NCBI GenBank assembly: GCA_965153355.1
Contig: OZ231126.1
Location: 13,702,001-13,766,000, forward strand
DNA from: Flaccisagitta enflata
Taxonomy: Eukaryota; Chaetognatha; Sagittoidea; Aphragmophora
Direction of reading: 5' to 3'
Length of the DNA stretch: 64,000 nucleotides
Shown here: positions 23,255-45,854 of the stretch, piece by piece
How positions within the stretch are numbered: position 1 is the stretch's first letter
Layout of the letters: each line of letters begins with the position of its first letter
Program-made: the position numbers and the translations under genes
Notes under the pieces: model-generated
Told to the model about the DNA's origin: nothing
The model's input: only the letters and a program-made list of their open reading frames with translations
Database searches by the model: none

Positions 23255-23670
23255 CAAATGAAAGTTCCCCTTGTGTTCTACAGGACTTTGTCCCCTTCGG
23301 GGCCGCTGCCCTGCTTCCCCTCACTCCAATTCACAATCACTCAAAGCAGGGCAACGGGTATCGCTGACCACATATTGCCCTTGGGCGACCTGTTTAGTCC
23401 TAAGATGGCTGATCTGAGGCTTGGGAGGGTCAATATGAAGCCTGGGAGGGCTGGTTGTGGGTGAAAGCTAATTCTAGGCCTGAAATTACTTTTGCGAGGC
23501 CTGAAATATCTAATTTCAGGCCTGATTCGGCTAATTTGAGGCGTGGAAAGGTCAATTTGAGGCCCAAAAGGGCTTATTTGAGGCCTAGACTGGCTGGTAT
23601 AAGGCCTGGGAGGGCTTTGTTTGGGGCCTGGAATGGCTAATTTACGGCCTGAAATGGCTAATACCTGGTG
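23255..23670. mobile_element. Minisatellite foldback family, half copy
   Basis: TGTTCTACAGGACTTTGTCC, CCTTCGGGGCCGCTGCCCTG, a GCAGGGCAACGGGTATCGCT hairpin partner and GGTCGCCC-type end, then a minisatellite of about 22 bp (GGCCTGAAATGGCTAATTTC) at 23400-23660. Confidence 0.7.
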
Positions 23671-23699
23671 ATCAGCCAGAATTGAGTAAACATATGGTG

Positions 23700-24680
23700 C
23701 CATTACTCATAAACTATCAATGAGAATTAGCTGGGCATGATCTGGAATTGAAGAGAATTTCTGAGCGTTTACTTATCCAAGAAGAAATTGTCCAAAGTTC
23801 TTGAGTAACAGCCGATAAAGAAAATATTGCAATATCAAGAAAGTATTGCAATGTTTCTCTTAATTATCATCCAATATCAGTCAGTTTAGATGGAGTAGAG
23901 ACCTTTTAGGTAAGAAAATTCAGTTCTAATGATTTTCTTTTCTGGACTGGATGAGAATGTCATCATTTTGGTACCATGTAACAGTAGCGACAGAAAATTT
24001 GATACAAAGTTGATTTCCATCTTATATGCATATATGGTTAATTTGAAGTATTTTATCAATACCCAATTAAATCTTATTTGAAAACTCTTCCAAAGAGCTT
24101 CAAAAGCTGACCTTGTGGAGGTTTTTTGCTCTTTTTGTTTAGGCACAGTAATGATTTTAATCATGTTGGTCAAAGGATTATCATTTTGGGAGAATTTTAT
24201 CTGTAAATCCTTCTACTATCGTTTTTATTCCCTGGATCTTAGTGCTGCTGTGTCAGGCTTATAGTTGGTCCATTGTTTCATCTGCTAACCTATAGTATTT
24301 TGAAATTGTAGATTTTTAGGTTTTTTAAAGGTAAGTCAAGCTGGAGTAGTGAAAAACAGGTATAAAGTTTTTTGATATAAATTCAAATCCAGAGTAGTAA
24401 TATATAATCTCCACACTAACTCAATAATGAGGCCAAACCAAAGGACCAACCAACCCGCACAAAGTCAGCTTATGAAGTACTTTCAATAAATTTCCATATG
24501 ATACATTATTTGGGTGTATCTCCTAATGGCGAAAACGCCTAATGGCGAAAATATTTTCATCAGAAAATGGCCTAATGGTGAAAATAGTTTTTTCACTATC
24601 AGGCTAATTTTAAAGTAACAATTTCCAATCCAAAGTGGCTTAATGCAGAAAAAAATAAAAAAAGGGGTAAAGAGGAATTA
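23700..24680. other. No gene seen
   Basis: AT-rich; the only frame of note (23886-24173 minus) has no recognisable family. A TTTGATACAAAGTTGATTTC-like piece recurs inverted near 25830. Confidence 0.5.
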
Positions 24681-24682
24681 AG

Positions 24683-24810
<128 letters not shown>

Positions 24811-25511
24811 GAAAAAGACTGACCGAGACATAAAGAGAGAGAAAGAAAATGGGTATAGTTTTACAGAAAACTAGAAGTGGTGTGTGTATTAAGTAGTCAG
24901 TGAGGGTTTACAAGGCTCTCTTCCATTTATTTCAGCTTGGGTATAATGAAAGATATTGTTGGACTTGTCATATAGTATATCTTTTTGCTACTTGATGAAA
25001 AATTATATTTTTCAATACAGTTAAATTCCTAAAAAAAAAGAAAATCTAATAAATGATATTGCAAAAATATTTTGAATCAATGAAATGATCATAAACTACA
25101 TAAATTGATTAAATGGCAATATAAATTTTTTGTGAAAAAAGATTAACAAAAAAAAGTTCTACAAAAAGAGAATTGATAGAAAATATATTTAGATGGGGGA
25201 AATGAAAGTTGACAATTTTTTGGATATTTTGAAAATATAAAAAAATAAAAATCAGTTTTTTTTATCTGCATCATATCTTTTTCTGGTTTTTTGTTTAGTG
25301 GTAATGTTGTCCAACTTTCATATAAATTTTTTTTTCTTTATTAGCTTTTTTTCCCCATTATTTTTTTATTCTTTTTTTTATACATTGTTGCCCCAAATTC
25401 TGGTCCTGCAATGTACCATTTTTTGTTTATTTATGTTATCCATAATTATAGGCAGTTGAAAAATACATTGTTATTGTTAATAATTGTTTCTTTCTGTTCT
25501 GTCTCTGTATA

Positions 25512-25541
25512 TTTGTCTCTCTCTCTCTCTCTCTAATTCTC

Positions 25542-25588
<47 letters not shown>
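25512..25588. repeat. (CT)n microsatellite
   Basis: Two CT runs split by a short unique stretch; 0.7 kb from the oppositely oriented GA tract. Confidence 0.93.
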
Positions 25589-25591
<3 letters not shown>

Positions 25592-26035
25592 ACTTTCCTC
25601 CATATTTTTTTCTAAGTTAAGCGCATACATTTTTTGAATCCAAGTCATAACTTTTATCTTAAAATCGGCCTGAGGGAGAAAATATTTTTTTCACCATCAG
25701 GCTAAAATTGATTTTCGAAATTAGGCCACAGGAAAATTTTCGAGGACAGGCGCGTCCCCCCATTATTTGATTTTAAATATTACCCAAAGTTGTTAATTAA
25801 TCAATGGATAGTGCCCATAAGTTTTGTATCAAATTTTCTGTCGCCACTGTTAATGGATTTTCAGTTTACTCGATCAACATTACAGGAAATGGAAAAAAGT
25901 GAATCATCCAATTTACTCCAATTTTAACATCAATCCCCAATCTTCAAAAAAGTCGTTTACATCCATTACTAGCAAAATTTTCTGACCCCATTATCCATTT
26001 TTGGCTTTAAGAAAACGTTCAGTAACTTTCAATGG

Positions 26036-26415
26036 CGATAAAGTCGGCAAAATCAACGACTTTTTGTTGAGTCAAAGTCGCTGATTTTAGCGACTTTATA
26101 ACCACTGAAAACACAGAAATTATGAGTTGTTGAAATCAGCAACTTTAACGACAAATCATTTAAACCATTTTTTTCTCTACTTAGAGACGAGGAGTTTTCC
26201 AAATTTTTTCTTGTTTTAGCTCATCACCCCCAGAGGCATATTTGACCAAAAAATAAGAAGAATTGAGGAGGACGTATTTTGAGAAAAATTGAAAAAACAT
26301 GTTTTTCCCACATTTTACATATATAAGGGTGCCATAAAATCACTAAAGTCGGCGATTTTAACAACGCCAAAATGGGCAGTCGTCGATTTTAGCGATTTCA
26401 ATTATACCAAGCTGT
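26036..26415. repeat. Inverted partner of the 20.9 kb repeat
   Basis: GGCAAAATCAACGACTTT, GAGGCATATTTGACCAAAAA and AAAGTCGGCGATTTTAACAA mirror 20875-21260, about 5 kb away. Confidence 0.8.
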
Positions 26416-26656
26416 CTGAACATCTTATTCCAATTTTTTAAAAAGATTTTATGTTACTAATATGATGATTTGATGCTATACTGTTATTTTTAACAAGAAC
26501 TTATCATATAACCTAATATTTTTTGCCATTAGATACTTTATTTTAGCTAAATTGATATGCTAGGTCACTTATTTTTTCACTAATGTATTGTAACTCCTCA
26601 CTTGGAATTAATTGATGGCCAATGTTGCAGGTGACCCATGGGTCAACTACTTGTTT

Positions 26657-26841
26657 TTAAACAAGGCCGGATACACAGCTACCCCAGTTGCGTGCGGATG
26701 GGTAGGGGCCATATATGTCACTAGACCATTTGGGCAGGAGCAGTGCCGTAACAGAATCATAAAACATAAAAAAAAAACTTGTGTATGACAGACTGACTGA
26801 CCGACGGAAAAAGCAGGGTGTAGAGTCGCGTACACGCGACC
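26657..26841 (-). mobile_element. Hairpin-ended element, CGCGACT type
   Basis: AAACAAGGCCGGATACACAG with CCCCAGTTGCGTGCGG at the 3' side (minus-strand sense), GACTGACTGACCGACGG tract, and GAGTCGCGTACACGCGAC hairpin at the 5' side. Confidence 0.82.
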
Positions 26842-27041
26842 ACAAGAGGGGTTTGCCCCACTCGCTCATTTCTAGGTGGCAATTTTCTTTTTTGCTGTAG
26901 TAGAGAAAACACACATTGTCCATAATCAATCACAAAATTCATCATTTTAAAAAAAGTTTAAAGAAATTATAAAGATAATCGAAAAAGTGACCCATTTTAG
27001 CCCACTTCACCGTACATCCTTGGGCACATGACGCACAAGAT

Positions 27042-27350
27042 AACAAGGCCGGATACACGGCCCAAGACGGTGCGCCTGGCGCTGTTCATTCTAAGACCAA
27101 TTCATAGCTCTATGACCCCCTATCCCTAGCTTTATGAGACCTATCCCTGACCCTAGCTCTGTCAGGCTTATCGCTATGAAAATGAATATTTTGATGATCA
27201 TCAAGAATTATGTGCTAGACCAGTTTTCAAGTGATTTCAAACAGTTTTTGCTGTTTTTTACTTGAGCGTGACTGACCGACCAACCAACAAAGACAGGCAG
27301 AAAGACAGACACAGACAAGCGGACAGAGCCTGTTATGATGGTGCTAAAAA
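27042..27350 (-). mobile_element. Probable hairpin-ended element, arms unclear
   Basis: AACAAGGCCGGATACACGGC starts it as in other reverse copies, followed by a CTATCCCTAGCTTTATGAGA type minisatellite and GACTGACCGACCAACCAAC. The 5' hairpin could not be delimited. Confidence 0.45.
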
Positions 27351-27552
27351 GAGTAAAACGCGCATTTACGGCTCTGCGTAGGACTATGTGTATGCCCCTG
27401 CCCACCCCTCCACAACGTTTAAGAAATCCCGCGTTTTTTGGGGGATTTTAAAATGAGAAAGCTTTTAATATGTCAAAGCAGGTTGCTAATTCGAGTCTAA
27501 AATTTAAGAAACATCGACAGATAAAAAGAGATTCCTATTAACAAGTAGAAAT

Positions 27553-27553
<1 letters not shown>

Positions 27554-27650
<97 letters not shown>
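27554..27650. repeat. (GTT)n tract
   Basis: About 32 uninterrupted units, directly before the possible exon at 27662. Confidence 0.95.
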
Positions 27651-27651
<1 letters not shown>

Positions 27652-27661
27652 TGTTTTTGTT

Positions 27662-27858
27662 TACAAGACCGTTGCATTTCCCGTCGGCCACGGCAAGATC
27701 ATGTCATTTTCGGCGAAGTCATTCGGAGCCGGGGAAGAAATCTGCGTCATCCTTATCATGATTTCTTTTGCGAGATTGTGGATGATCCGCCGCAAAAGCG
27801 GCTCGCATCTCCTGCGAAATCACCGCTGGACAACCTTTCCCCGCGGGAAAAAAGATAG
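27662..27858 (+). CDS. Possible last exon of an unknown gene
   Basis: After a (GTT)n tract and ...tttacaag|, a frame reads RCISRRPRQDHVIFGEVIRS, GRNLRHPYHDFFCEIVDDPP and ends SPREKR at TAG 27856. It is GC-richer than its surroundings and not repetitive. No domain is recognised and no partner exon was found, so this is a weak call. Confidence 0.25.
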
Positions 27859-28077
27859 GTCAGTTTTAAAAACATAGCTAATTTCCTAAGGAGATTTAAA
27901 GGACATAGCAACATGTTTTTACGATGACTGATTAGGTAATCAAGATTGTCGGTAAACAGACCATTCATCCATCTGTTGATAACAATTGTTCAGTTGTGCA
28001 TCCCCCCCCCCTTGGATTTCCGACTTGCAGCGACTTCATAACCCTGCGTTACTTGTTTTGAAGGTTATGCAACTGTT

Positions 28078-28096
28078 CTCTCTGTGTCTGTGTCTG

Positions 28097-28194
<98 letters not shown>

Positions 28195-28205
28195 TTTCTC
28201 TCGCT
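28078..28205. repeat. (CT)n microsatellite with GTCT start
   Basis: GTCTGTGTCTGTCTGT passes into a long CT run. Confidence 0.95.
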
Positions 28206-28733
28206 CCTTTACTCAGTACTTATACCATAGATGTCCACTGCATTGTATCCACTGCACTCGTGAAGTTTGACTGACTACCATAATGAAGCAATCGAATCCA
28301 TTCCATTGCAAGTCGATTGCCAGTTTCGCAATCTTTTTGCGCACCCGATTTCCATATCGCGATCTATCGCAGGAATTCCTACCTGTGATCAAAAATTTTG
28401 TGTCTCCACACGCTAAATTAGTGGTCCGTCTGTAGTACTCACAACCGACTGATATCATAGTTTCACCACATGTTCGGAATATCCTAGAACGCCGCGCCAT
28501 TCAACATTCAACGTCTTACTGTTTCTAAGTCACGTGATTATTACATATCAAAATTAGTGCTTATAAAAATCATCTAATATTGGATCGGATATAGTCTTAA
28601 TACCGCAGAACACTTTTCTGGCCCCGGGCCAATGACCCTTCTTCAGACCGCGACTCTTGTTTTCGCTGCGGACTCGCACATGTTCTTTTATACGGTTCTT
28701 TTCGGGCATCTTAACTTCTTCGAAACTTAATTT

Positions 28734-28890
28734 CTTCAGATGGCCCGTATTCAGTAATCGTACTTAAGATAGAAGATCTCAGCCTGTAGCAAAATTGTAC
28801 GAGATAATTTTAAACCTACATTCAATAGCAAACCATGACTGAGCGTGTTACCGGTGACAAGCAAAATCTACTTCACTCGTTTTGTCCATA
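28734..28890 (-). repeat. Uninterrupted copy of the dispersed repeat (empty site)
   Basis: Reverse complement of 13795-13883 joined directly to 16855-16925 (GATGGCCCGTATTCAGTAAT ... GTACGAGATAATTTTAAACC ... GTGTTACCGGTGACAAGCAA). It shows the sequence before insertion of the element 13884-16854. Confidence 0.82.
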
Positions 28891-29112
28891 GACTGTGAAA
28901 GAGCATACTCTTTCAGGCACACTTTGATTATGTCCATTGTTTTTCGAAATGCGCCGTCATCTTTTGTCTCATTTGAGATGGGTGCTGCAGGCTAAGTTCT
29001 AGGTAGTAAAACATAGAAAACATAATTACCTCTCGGCAAACATAAGTGAAGAACAGCAAAAATAGAACGACTCACAGCAGACAGGATTGATTCTCGGCAG
29101 TCCTGATTAATA

Positions 29113-29271
29113 GAGTGGGCTCAATTTGGGCATTCAAATAAAACATTATTTCCAAGCATTTTTCATGTTCCATTTGCATGTTAAGAGCCTAATCTCATTG
29201 GAAAATCGATTTGTGGTTGGAGAAGTGCTTGGAAATAATATTCCGTTCAAATGCCCAAATTGAGCCCACTC
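29113..29271. mobile_element. 159-bp foldback MITE
   Basis: GAGTGGGCTCAATTTGGGCA pairs with TGCCCAAATTGAGCCCACTC; the arms run about 45 bp. Confidence 0.82.
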
Positions 29272-29361
29272 CACTGATTAAATCACCTCAGCCAGGAGCA
29301 AGGAGTCAAACCCGTGGCCTGTATTTGGCGGATCTTGTTCATTTGTTCTATTTTGAAATAG

Positions 29362-29540
29362 GCATACATGGTGTTTCATGCCAAAATAGATGTAAGAAAA
29401 CGATGCCATTCTGCTTCTTAAAGTGCAAAAAAAATTCTGAAAAAAGATTCAGAGCGCTCTTGAGCTCCGATTTCTTATGTAAAAATTTCATGGGTTTGGG
29501 TCAAATATCTTGGCCACAACCTTAAATTGAAGTAAAATGA
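29362..29540. repeat. Single arm of the 61.7 kb MITE family
   Basis: ACATGGTGTTTCATGCCAAA, GTAAGAAAACGATGCCATTC and GAGCTCCGATTTCTTATGTA match 61706-61860 in order. Confidence 0.7.
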
Positions 29541-29739
29541 GCAGACATACACGAACAAATGCATGAAAAGATGTCATCTCAGGGAAACTTTAAAAACATG
29601 AGACAAAAACTCTTCGTTCTTCCTTTCTTTTTTTTCTTTCTCTCTTTTCATAATTTTTCTTTCTTTTTGATTGCTTGTCAGTTTTTTCCATCTTTCTTTT
29701 TTTTTTCTGTCTTTCTTTCTCTTATTCATTCTTTCGTTC

Positions 29740-29832
29740 GTTTGTTCGGTTGTACGTTCATTTGTTCGTTCGTTCGTTCGTTCGTTCGTTCGTTCGTTCG
29801 TTCGTTCTCTCTCTCTCTCTCTCTCTCTCACA
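29740..29832. repeat. (TTCG)n then (CT)n
   Basis: About twelve GTTC units followed by twelve CT units. Confidence 0.93.
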
Positions 29833-30681
29833 TACCCCCCACCCACCGACCATTTCGTTAATTCCGCGTTTTCAAATTAGGTTATCTTTACAAGTAGTGA
29901 ACTCAAACATGGGTCGTTTTAAAATAGACATTCTCTTTTATTCAAGAAGTACTCATTTCTCATTTCTACCACACAGATGCATATCATTTATTTTTTTCTT
30001 TTTTGAGAGAATTAAAGATGGATCTCGAGCATCAAAGGAAAAAGTGTGAGAATATGAAAACAAGCCCACGGGGCCAAAGGTTGCTCTGAGTCAGCATGTG
30101 GTTATCTGCATGTATCAACCAACCCTCATTGTAAATTACCTTACATCTTTTTTAGTAACTGACGCTCATGCAGACATTGTCCTCCGGCCCTGTTATTAGG
30201 GTAAATTACCATATGATATTTTTAGTTACTGACTAATTGTAAAGATTCTCGATAGTCCTCAAGTTAGGATAGGAGTATAAAAGGACAAGATTTGTTGCCA
30301 GAGGATGCTTATTATTTTCTTAAACTCTGTGAAACGTGTTGACATTACCATAAAAGTAAATAAACAATTTCGATCAAAATTGGCAAAACCTCTCTGCATT
30401 ACTTCTATATTCGTTTCCTCTCCATAATGTAAGTTGCAAATTTATGGTTCTCTGTTATAGTCTTTTTTTTTTCTTGTTTTTCCTTCAAGACAAGCATCTA
30501 TCTGAGGAGTAAGGAGAGTAATGTCGGATGATAAGTGAAAGAAATGAATGACTGTCAGATGATCGATTAAACATTAAGTAGCAGTTTCGCGCTCAGGACT
30601 TTGTTTATCAATTCCTTCTTACTATCTTAACCAGTAAAAACATCAACTCTCTAAAAGAGCTGTTTCTTATTGTGGGACGGA

Positions 30682-39817
<9,136 letters not shown>

Positions 39818-40600
39818 ACAACATCATCATCAGTCGAGTATTGAATGGCCAAAGGAATAGAAGTTTACGTTTAATGGTGATCATTTTTAATCTCAGATAT
39901 TCATCATGTTATTTAAAATCATGATGATATATTTCAAAACTCTTGCACTCTCACCATTCCTTGATTAGGCATTGTGCAATAATTTTCATAATCTTTATAT
40001 TTATAGCATCCCGCTCTTGAATTGCATCGCATGGTGATTCTTCTCTAACGTGATATATAGCATTGTACAATGATTGCACCATGCCATTTTACATGATTCC
40101 AAAAAATCGAATGAGATTTTAGGAAAGTCGACAGCAAATGTCTCTATCCATAAAATTCGTGATGAACAATTATGTTGCTTCTCGAGTCTCCCGGTCCCAA
40201 ACTGTGATATGCTTTACAAATGATTTTTTAAGCCGCTGGCAGTGACCCTCTTTATTACTTACTATCCCTGCTCAGTGCCCACCCGCACATGCTGCGGGGC
40301 ATTGGCGTTGTTTTGCAAACTATTAGCTCAATTCGCTTTTGATTCATTTGTCCAATTTGTCTAATTTGTTTACTATCTTGGCGGAAAAAATCTTCCGGCA
40401 CGTTTACATGCATATCTCAGGTTAGAATCAACCAATCATCAAAAAATCGATGAGGCAATTAAAGCCCTTCAAATTTGTAAGAGATCTACGCAAACCCCAT
40501 CCCTCTAGCTCTATGCCTTCAAAAATTATTTCACTTTGAGTGAACTACTTCAATTTCGCTTTTGCCATTTCTACACCATCTTCTGAAGATATATTTTTAC
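39818..40600. other. 3' flank of the asparaginase gene
   Basis: Follows the stop at 39817. No further coding exon is seen; the transcript end probably lies here, but no single polyadenylation signal stands out. Confidence 0.4.
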
Positions 40601-40606
40601 TCTTTT

Positions 40607-40750
40607 TAGTCGCGGACACGCGACTCTACACCTTGCTGTGTCGGTCGGTCCGTCTGTAACAAATATTTCTAAACTTGCGATCGGTCTTTGAATTACCGCT
40701 CCTGCCCAACCGTCCGCGACTGGATTGCTGTGCATCCGGGCATGTTTTAA
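40607..40750 (+). mobile_element. Hairpin-ended element, CGCGACT type with GGAC loop
   Basis: 5' TAGTCGCGGACACGCGACT, GTCGGTCGGTCCGTCTG tract, CGCTCCTGCCCAACC, 3' GTCCGCGACTGGATTGC and GTGCATCCGGGCATG then TTTT. Confidence 0.83.
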
Positions 40751-41229
40751 TTACTATTAAACGCAATGAGCTAGGCAGATGCGGTTTGCGCTACCTGCTT
40801 GCAAATTCGAAGGGCTTCAATTACGTCACCAATTTTTCTATGATTTGATGAGTCTTTGATAAGCTGTTAGTCTAAGTGTAGCGAAAGAAGAGGGAAAGAA
40901 AATTGCGAGAAAGATGTTGAAAGCTTTCGCTCAAGAGACCCTCGAGAAGCTCTACAAATCGCCTCCCCAACAAAAGGCGGCCCTGATTCAATCAAAGGGA
41001 CTTCAAACTAATTATTGATGGATTTGTAACTGATTTGTATTCATCTTTATGCCAATGAATACATTTTTTTGATAGGCCGGAAGGTTTTTCCGCCTAGATA
41101 GTAATATGCTTACGTCCGTCATTTTCTGAGAGTGTTAGGTCTCTAAGGCGAGAATTTTCGATACGATTTTGATACGGAAATTGCTTAAAAATGCTTTAAT
41201 ATGCGAATCAATAAGAAAGCTTCACTTTT

Positions 41230-41470
41230 TAATAGGTAATAGCAGTATTTAATTTCGAATAACTACTCATTCTTTATAATCTTTTGAAAGCTATTGGAAA
41301 GTACTTTTATTTTGTTTCAATCGAGCATTTTTAGCTTTATCGAAAGATGGCATAAGTATAAGTAAAAACATTTAGGATTCTTTTCCAAAGAAGATACTTT
41401 GACAATTTGACAATTTGACAATTTCTTTTAACCAATAAAGAGGTGCGGCTTTTTTTTCCATCCTCGTAGC
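41230..41470. mobile_element. Degenerate TACTAC-family fragment
   Basis: Contains TTTTGAAAGCTATTGGAAAG, a GCTTTATCGAAAGATGGCAT block and the GGTGCGGCTTTTTTTTCC right part, ending near CCTCGTAGCAGC. The left end is not clear. Confidence 0.5.
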
Positions 41471-41912
41471 AGCACAGGATTTCCTCATTTTCCAATGTAA
41501 GGCGCTTATTTATACCCCTTATTTAGAGGGGTCAAACGCTAATTTGCATAATTTTGTCACATCAATTTTTCTTTTCATTTCTTGTTGTTTACATCGTTAC
41601 TAGTCATTTGCAACAATTTTCGAGCCATGAGACCATATTTATTGCTCTGTAAACAATGGGGTGAAAATGACACATGCACTGATTTTCCTGCCTGGCATGA
41701 CATGTGAGGTAGAATGCCATTAAGAAAGTGCCAAAAACTTGTTAAAATATGTTAGTTAGTGTAGAATACATAAATTTTCACAGTCTGATTCATTTTTCCA
41801 TGATCCCAAGTATGAACATAGTAAATAACCATTTCTTTTAATCAAAGACCAAGTTCTTTTAGAGTTTTTTTTCCATTTCTGTGAAAGAAAATTTCACGGG
41901 CTGGATGCACGG

Positions 41913-42260
41913 TACGTCCCATAAAACGCCCCAAACTTCGACACTGACTCTCGTCAATCTTACCGTGGTTGAGGCTTGGTAAAAAAATATCCCATGCAAA
42001 ATTTCAGACCTTTGGAACTGCAGGAACCTTTTTTAGGGTGTCCATAAAATTTCCATAGAAATCTATAGCAGAGACAAAATTTGCATAATAGAAATATTGA
42101 TTCCAATGCTAATTCAATACAAACTTCAACCTCACCCTAACGAAGGTTCCTGCTATCTCAGAGGCCCAAAATTTTGCATGGAATATTTTTTTACCAAGCC
42201 TCAACTATGGTAAGAATGGTGAGAACCATAGTCAAAGTTTGGGGCGCTTCACGGGACGTA
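41913..42260. mobile_element. 348-bp MITE, 8-bp target duplication
   Basis: TACGTCCCATAAAACGCCCC at the left pairs with GGGGCGCTTCACGGGACGTA at the right. It is flanked by ATGCACGG at 41905-41912 and 42261-42268. It sits inside a copy of the hairpin-ended family (outer sequence ...ATGCACGGCTACCCCAGTCG). The terminal TACG and the 8-bp duplication match the large transposon at 54519-58157, so both may use the same class of transposase. Confidence 0.88.
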
Positions 42261-42360
42261 ATGCACGGCTACCCCAGTCGCATTCGGGTGGGAGGGTCAG
42301 TGACAGAGGTCACTGAAGCATTTGGGCAGGAGCGGTGAATGTTTAAACGCCAAAAAATGA

Positions 42361-42536
42361 AAACAAGGCCGGATACACGGCCAATACCAGTCGCGGACGG
42401 GTGGGCAGGGGCAGAAATGCGTGTTTTCACACTTTCCAACTCGATCACCACGGACCGAACAACCAACCAACCAACCAACTGACGGACGGACGGACGGACG
42501 GACAAAGCCTCTTATAGAGTCGCTTGTCCGCGACTA
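42361..42536 (-). mobile_element. Hairpin-ended element, CGCGACT type with GGAC loop
   Basis: On the minus strand, 5' TAGTCGCGGACAAGCGACT, a CCGTCCGTCCGTCC tract, 3' CGTCCGCGACTGG and ATCCGGCCTTGTTT. It adjoins another partial copy (41890-42360) that was split by the MITE at 41913-42260. Confidence 0.83.
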
Positions 42537-42747
42537 AAAATGGGACGGATGGACATGGCTGGGAGTAGAGTCACATATCACCTGTCTAAAAAGGAGGTTT
42601 ATTGCAATTCATCATCTCACGTACTAGCAACTCTAAAAGAAGTTTTGTCTGTCTGTCCATCTGTTCCTCTGTCCATCAGTGCGTCCGTAATGCATCATTA
42701 TATAAGTTCTAAGTAATAATGCGCATTTGAGATGCCGAGCGTTCATA

Positions 42748-42816
42748 TGTGTGTGTGTGTGTGTGGTGTGTGTGTGTGTGGTGTGTGTGTGTGTTTGTGT
42801 GTGTGTGTCTGTGTGT

Positions 42817-42862
<46 letters not shown>

Positions 42863-42935
42863 ATGAGTGTGTGCATGAGTGTGTGCATGAGTTTGTATGA
42901 GTGTGTATGATTGTAAGTGTGTGTGTGTGTACTGT
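42748..42935. repeat. (GT)n and GTGCATGA repeats
   Basis: Interrupted GT run, then three GTGTGTGCATGA units. Confidence 0.93.
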
Positions 42936-43199
42936 GGAGAGTGGTTGTACGCTCCTGCTTTCCTGTCTGCAACAATATTGCAGTGTTACTAAGGGGATCC
43001 TAAGGAACTCCCATGACTCCTGAATGAGTGCTACAAAACAAAAGAAAGTTGCTTATTTTTCGACAGCGGTCCCAAAGGGGCTTATCACCTAATTAGATAT
43101 CCATAGATCCAAATTTCTCATTGCTCACGTGTACGTAATACTCCAGACTAGATTGCAATGGCTTATGAGTCAGTGTGACACTCGGTTTCCATGGAACAA

Positions 43200-43915
43200 A
43201 TTGAATACCACACAATTTTTGCCACTTTGGGCCCATTTTTTAAGCTTTGGGGGTTCTTTAAGGGGCCCCTTGAGGTCTGAATCACCCATCGTCCAATTTA
43301 TTTTTTCTGACCGTAGCTGTTCATGACCGATTATTCTTTGTAATCCTAGGGGTCCATAAAACAGAAAAAATGCTCATTTCATACCATTTTTTGAGCCACC
43401 ATGAGCCCTTGGGAGCCTTTAAGGGGCTCCTAGGGGTCCCAATTATCCGCTATCTATTTGTGCTTCTTTCTAATCTAGGTGGCCATAAAACAGGAATAAG
43501 TATAACACTCGGGTATTACATAACAGAAAAAATAACATTGCTCAGTTTTTACTATCATCGGACTATTCTTCAAAGCCCCAAGGGTCCTTGTAGGGGGCCC
43601 CTGTAGGTCCCAATCCATAGTTACCCACCTGTATCCCTCCCCTACACTAGATGCTGAAGTCTTATGGGTAAGTATAGAACTCATGAAAAAAAAAAAGAAT
43701 TCTGCTCATTTCCTCCACTTTTTAATACATTTAGAACCCTTGAGAGCCCTATAGGAGGGCCCCTAGGGCCCCTGGGGGGCCCAAAAGCCCGTTATCTATC
43801 AGTGCTTCTCCTTCTACACTTGACTGGTGGGCCGGAAATGTGTCTCAGGACTACAAAGCGGAAAAAAAGAATTTTGTTCTGTTTTTCCCTTGATTTGATA
43901 GACCCTGCTTTAAGC
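43200..43915. repeat. Degenerate tandem repeat, about 168-bp period
   Basis: A block TGCTCATTTC-like, then a GAGCCCTTGGGAGCC/GGGGCCCCT block, TATCTATTTGTGCTTCT-like and CCATAAAACAGAAAAAA-like, recurs with starts near 43371, 43540, 43703 and 43872, plus a partial copy from 43215. Confidence 0.75.
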
Positions 43916-44735
43916 AAAGTCGCGTGGCGCCGCGTGACATTTAAGCTTATCCAAAAACCGATTTAGAACCCCCATGGGGAGTTCTATAAGCCTGACCCTG
44001 AACTTTTCGAGTCCATGTAAAAATCTGTTCATGCTGACAAGTTAAAAACTCCTTAATCATTTTTGCAAATATTGCATTAAATTTTTGGAGAAAAAAACTA
44101 CATACAATCATTCCCCAGTGTCAAATGAGTCCAAATCCTATATAAAATACATCTGTTAACTTAGTTTAACATAATATAAAACGATTTGACTGGATACAAA
44201 TTCGAAAATAGCACTCACCTACACTGTGTCTCCTTACATGTTTTCAATACGTCTTAGCATAAATCGAAACAATACTTTTTTGTGAAAATTTTACATCATT
44301 CGAATCGTCTGAGCGTCCTCGATTTCACTGTCAATAAATTATTTTTCTTTTTCTGATCATTTTGAGCCTAAGATTAAACAAATCAACCTATGTTTTGATA
44401 TAAAACAGATAGTGTAAACAAAGCTGGTTCCACGGGTTTACCCCTCTACCTTATTACTCTCTTTTCCTTTGCATGTACTTTGGCTAATGGAAAAAACTAT
44501 TCATTACAATATTTCGACTTCAATGAAACTGTTTGTTTTTTTATTCATGAGTTTTAAGAAGGTTGATTTCTGGAGGAGAGCGATCTCCACTTTTTTGAGT
44601 CAGACAGAATCTCAAAACGAAAGCGACTGGTATCATTCTTTATTGACTGACTGACTGTCTGACTGACTTACGGCCGTGAGTACAGTTCAGGTAAATGAAG
44701 GGTCCCCTTCATTACCAATGAGTATAGGTCATATG

Positions 44736-45508
<773 letters not shown>

Positions 45509-45854
45509 GAGATCTAAAATTTGAGACTTTTGATCACTAAAGAGGAAGTTTGTCTGATATGTAAAAAGAATCCGATGATATGATCAAATTTCACAGGTTT
45601 TACACAATTGGCTCTACTTGACAAATGTATGCTGCTAAGTTAGTGATTTTGCGACAAAGGGCTTCCGTAAGACTAATGGCGATGTGTATCGGAAGGTTTA
45701 CAAAATATGAACGCATTCGTCTCTATGTGTTCGTTGGCCCGTCCATTTGGGTGCTTCAACCTTAACCAATTTTAGTAAAGATTCACCTTTTTCCCACCCC
45801 CCTAATTAGGATAAAGGGGCTCAGCAGGGGATATGGACACCCTGGTTCCTTTTT

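Noticed and set aside
28213-28500. 95-codon minus-strand frame (MARRSRIFRTCGE...)
   Set aside because: Mixed composition, but no family, no splice partners and no homologous copy in the window; cannot be told from chance.
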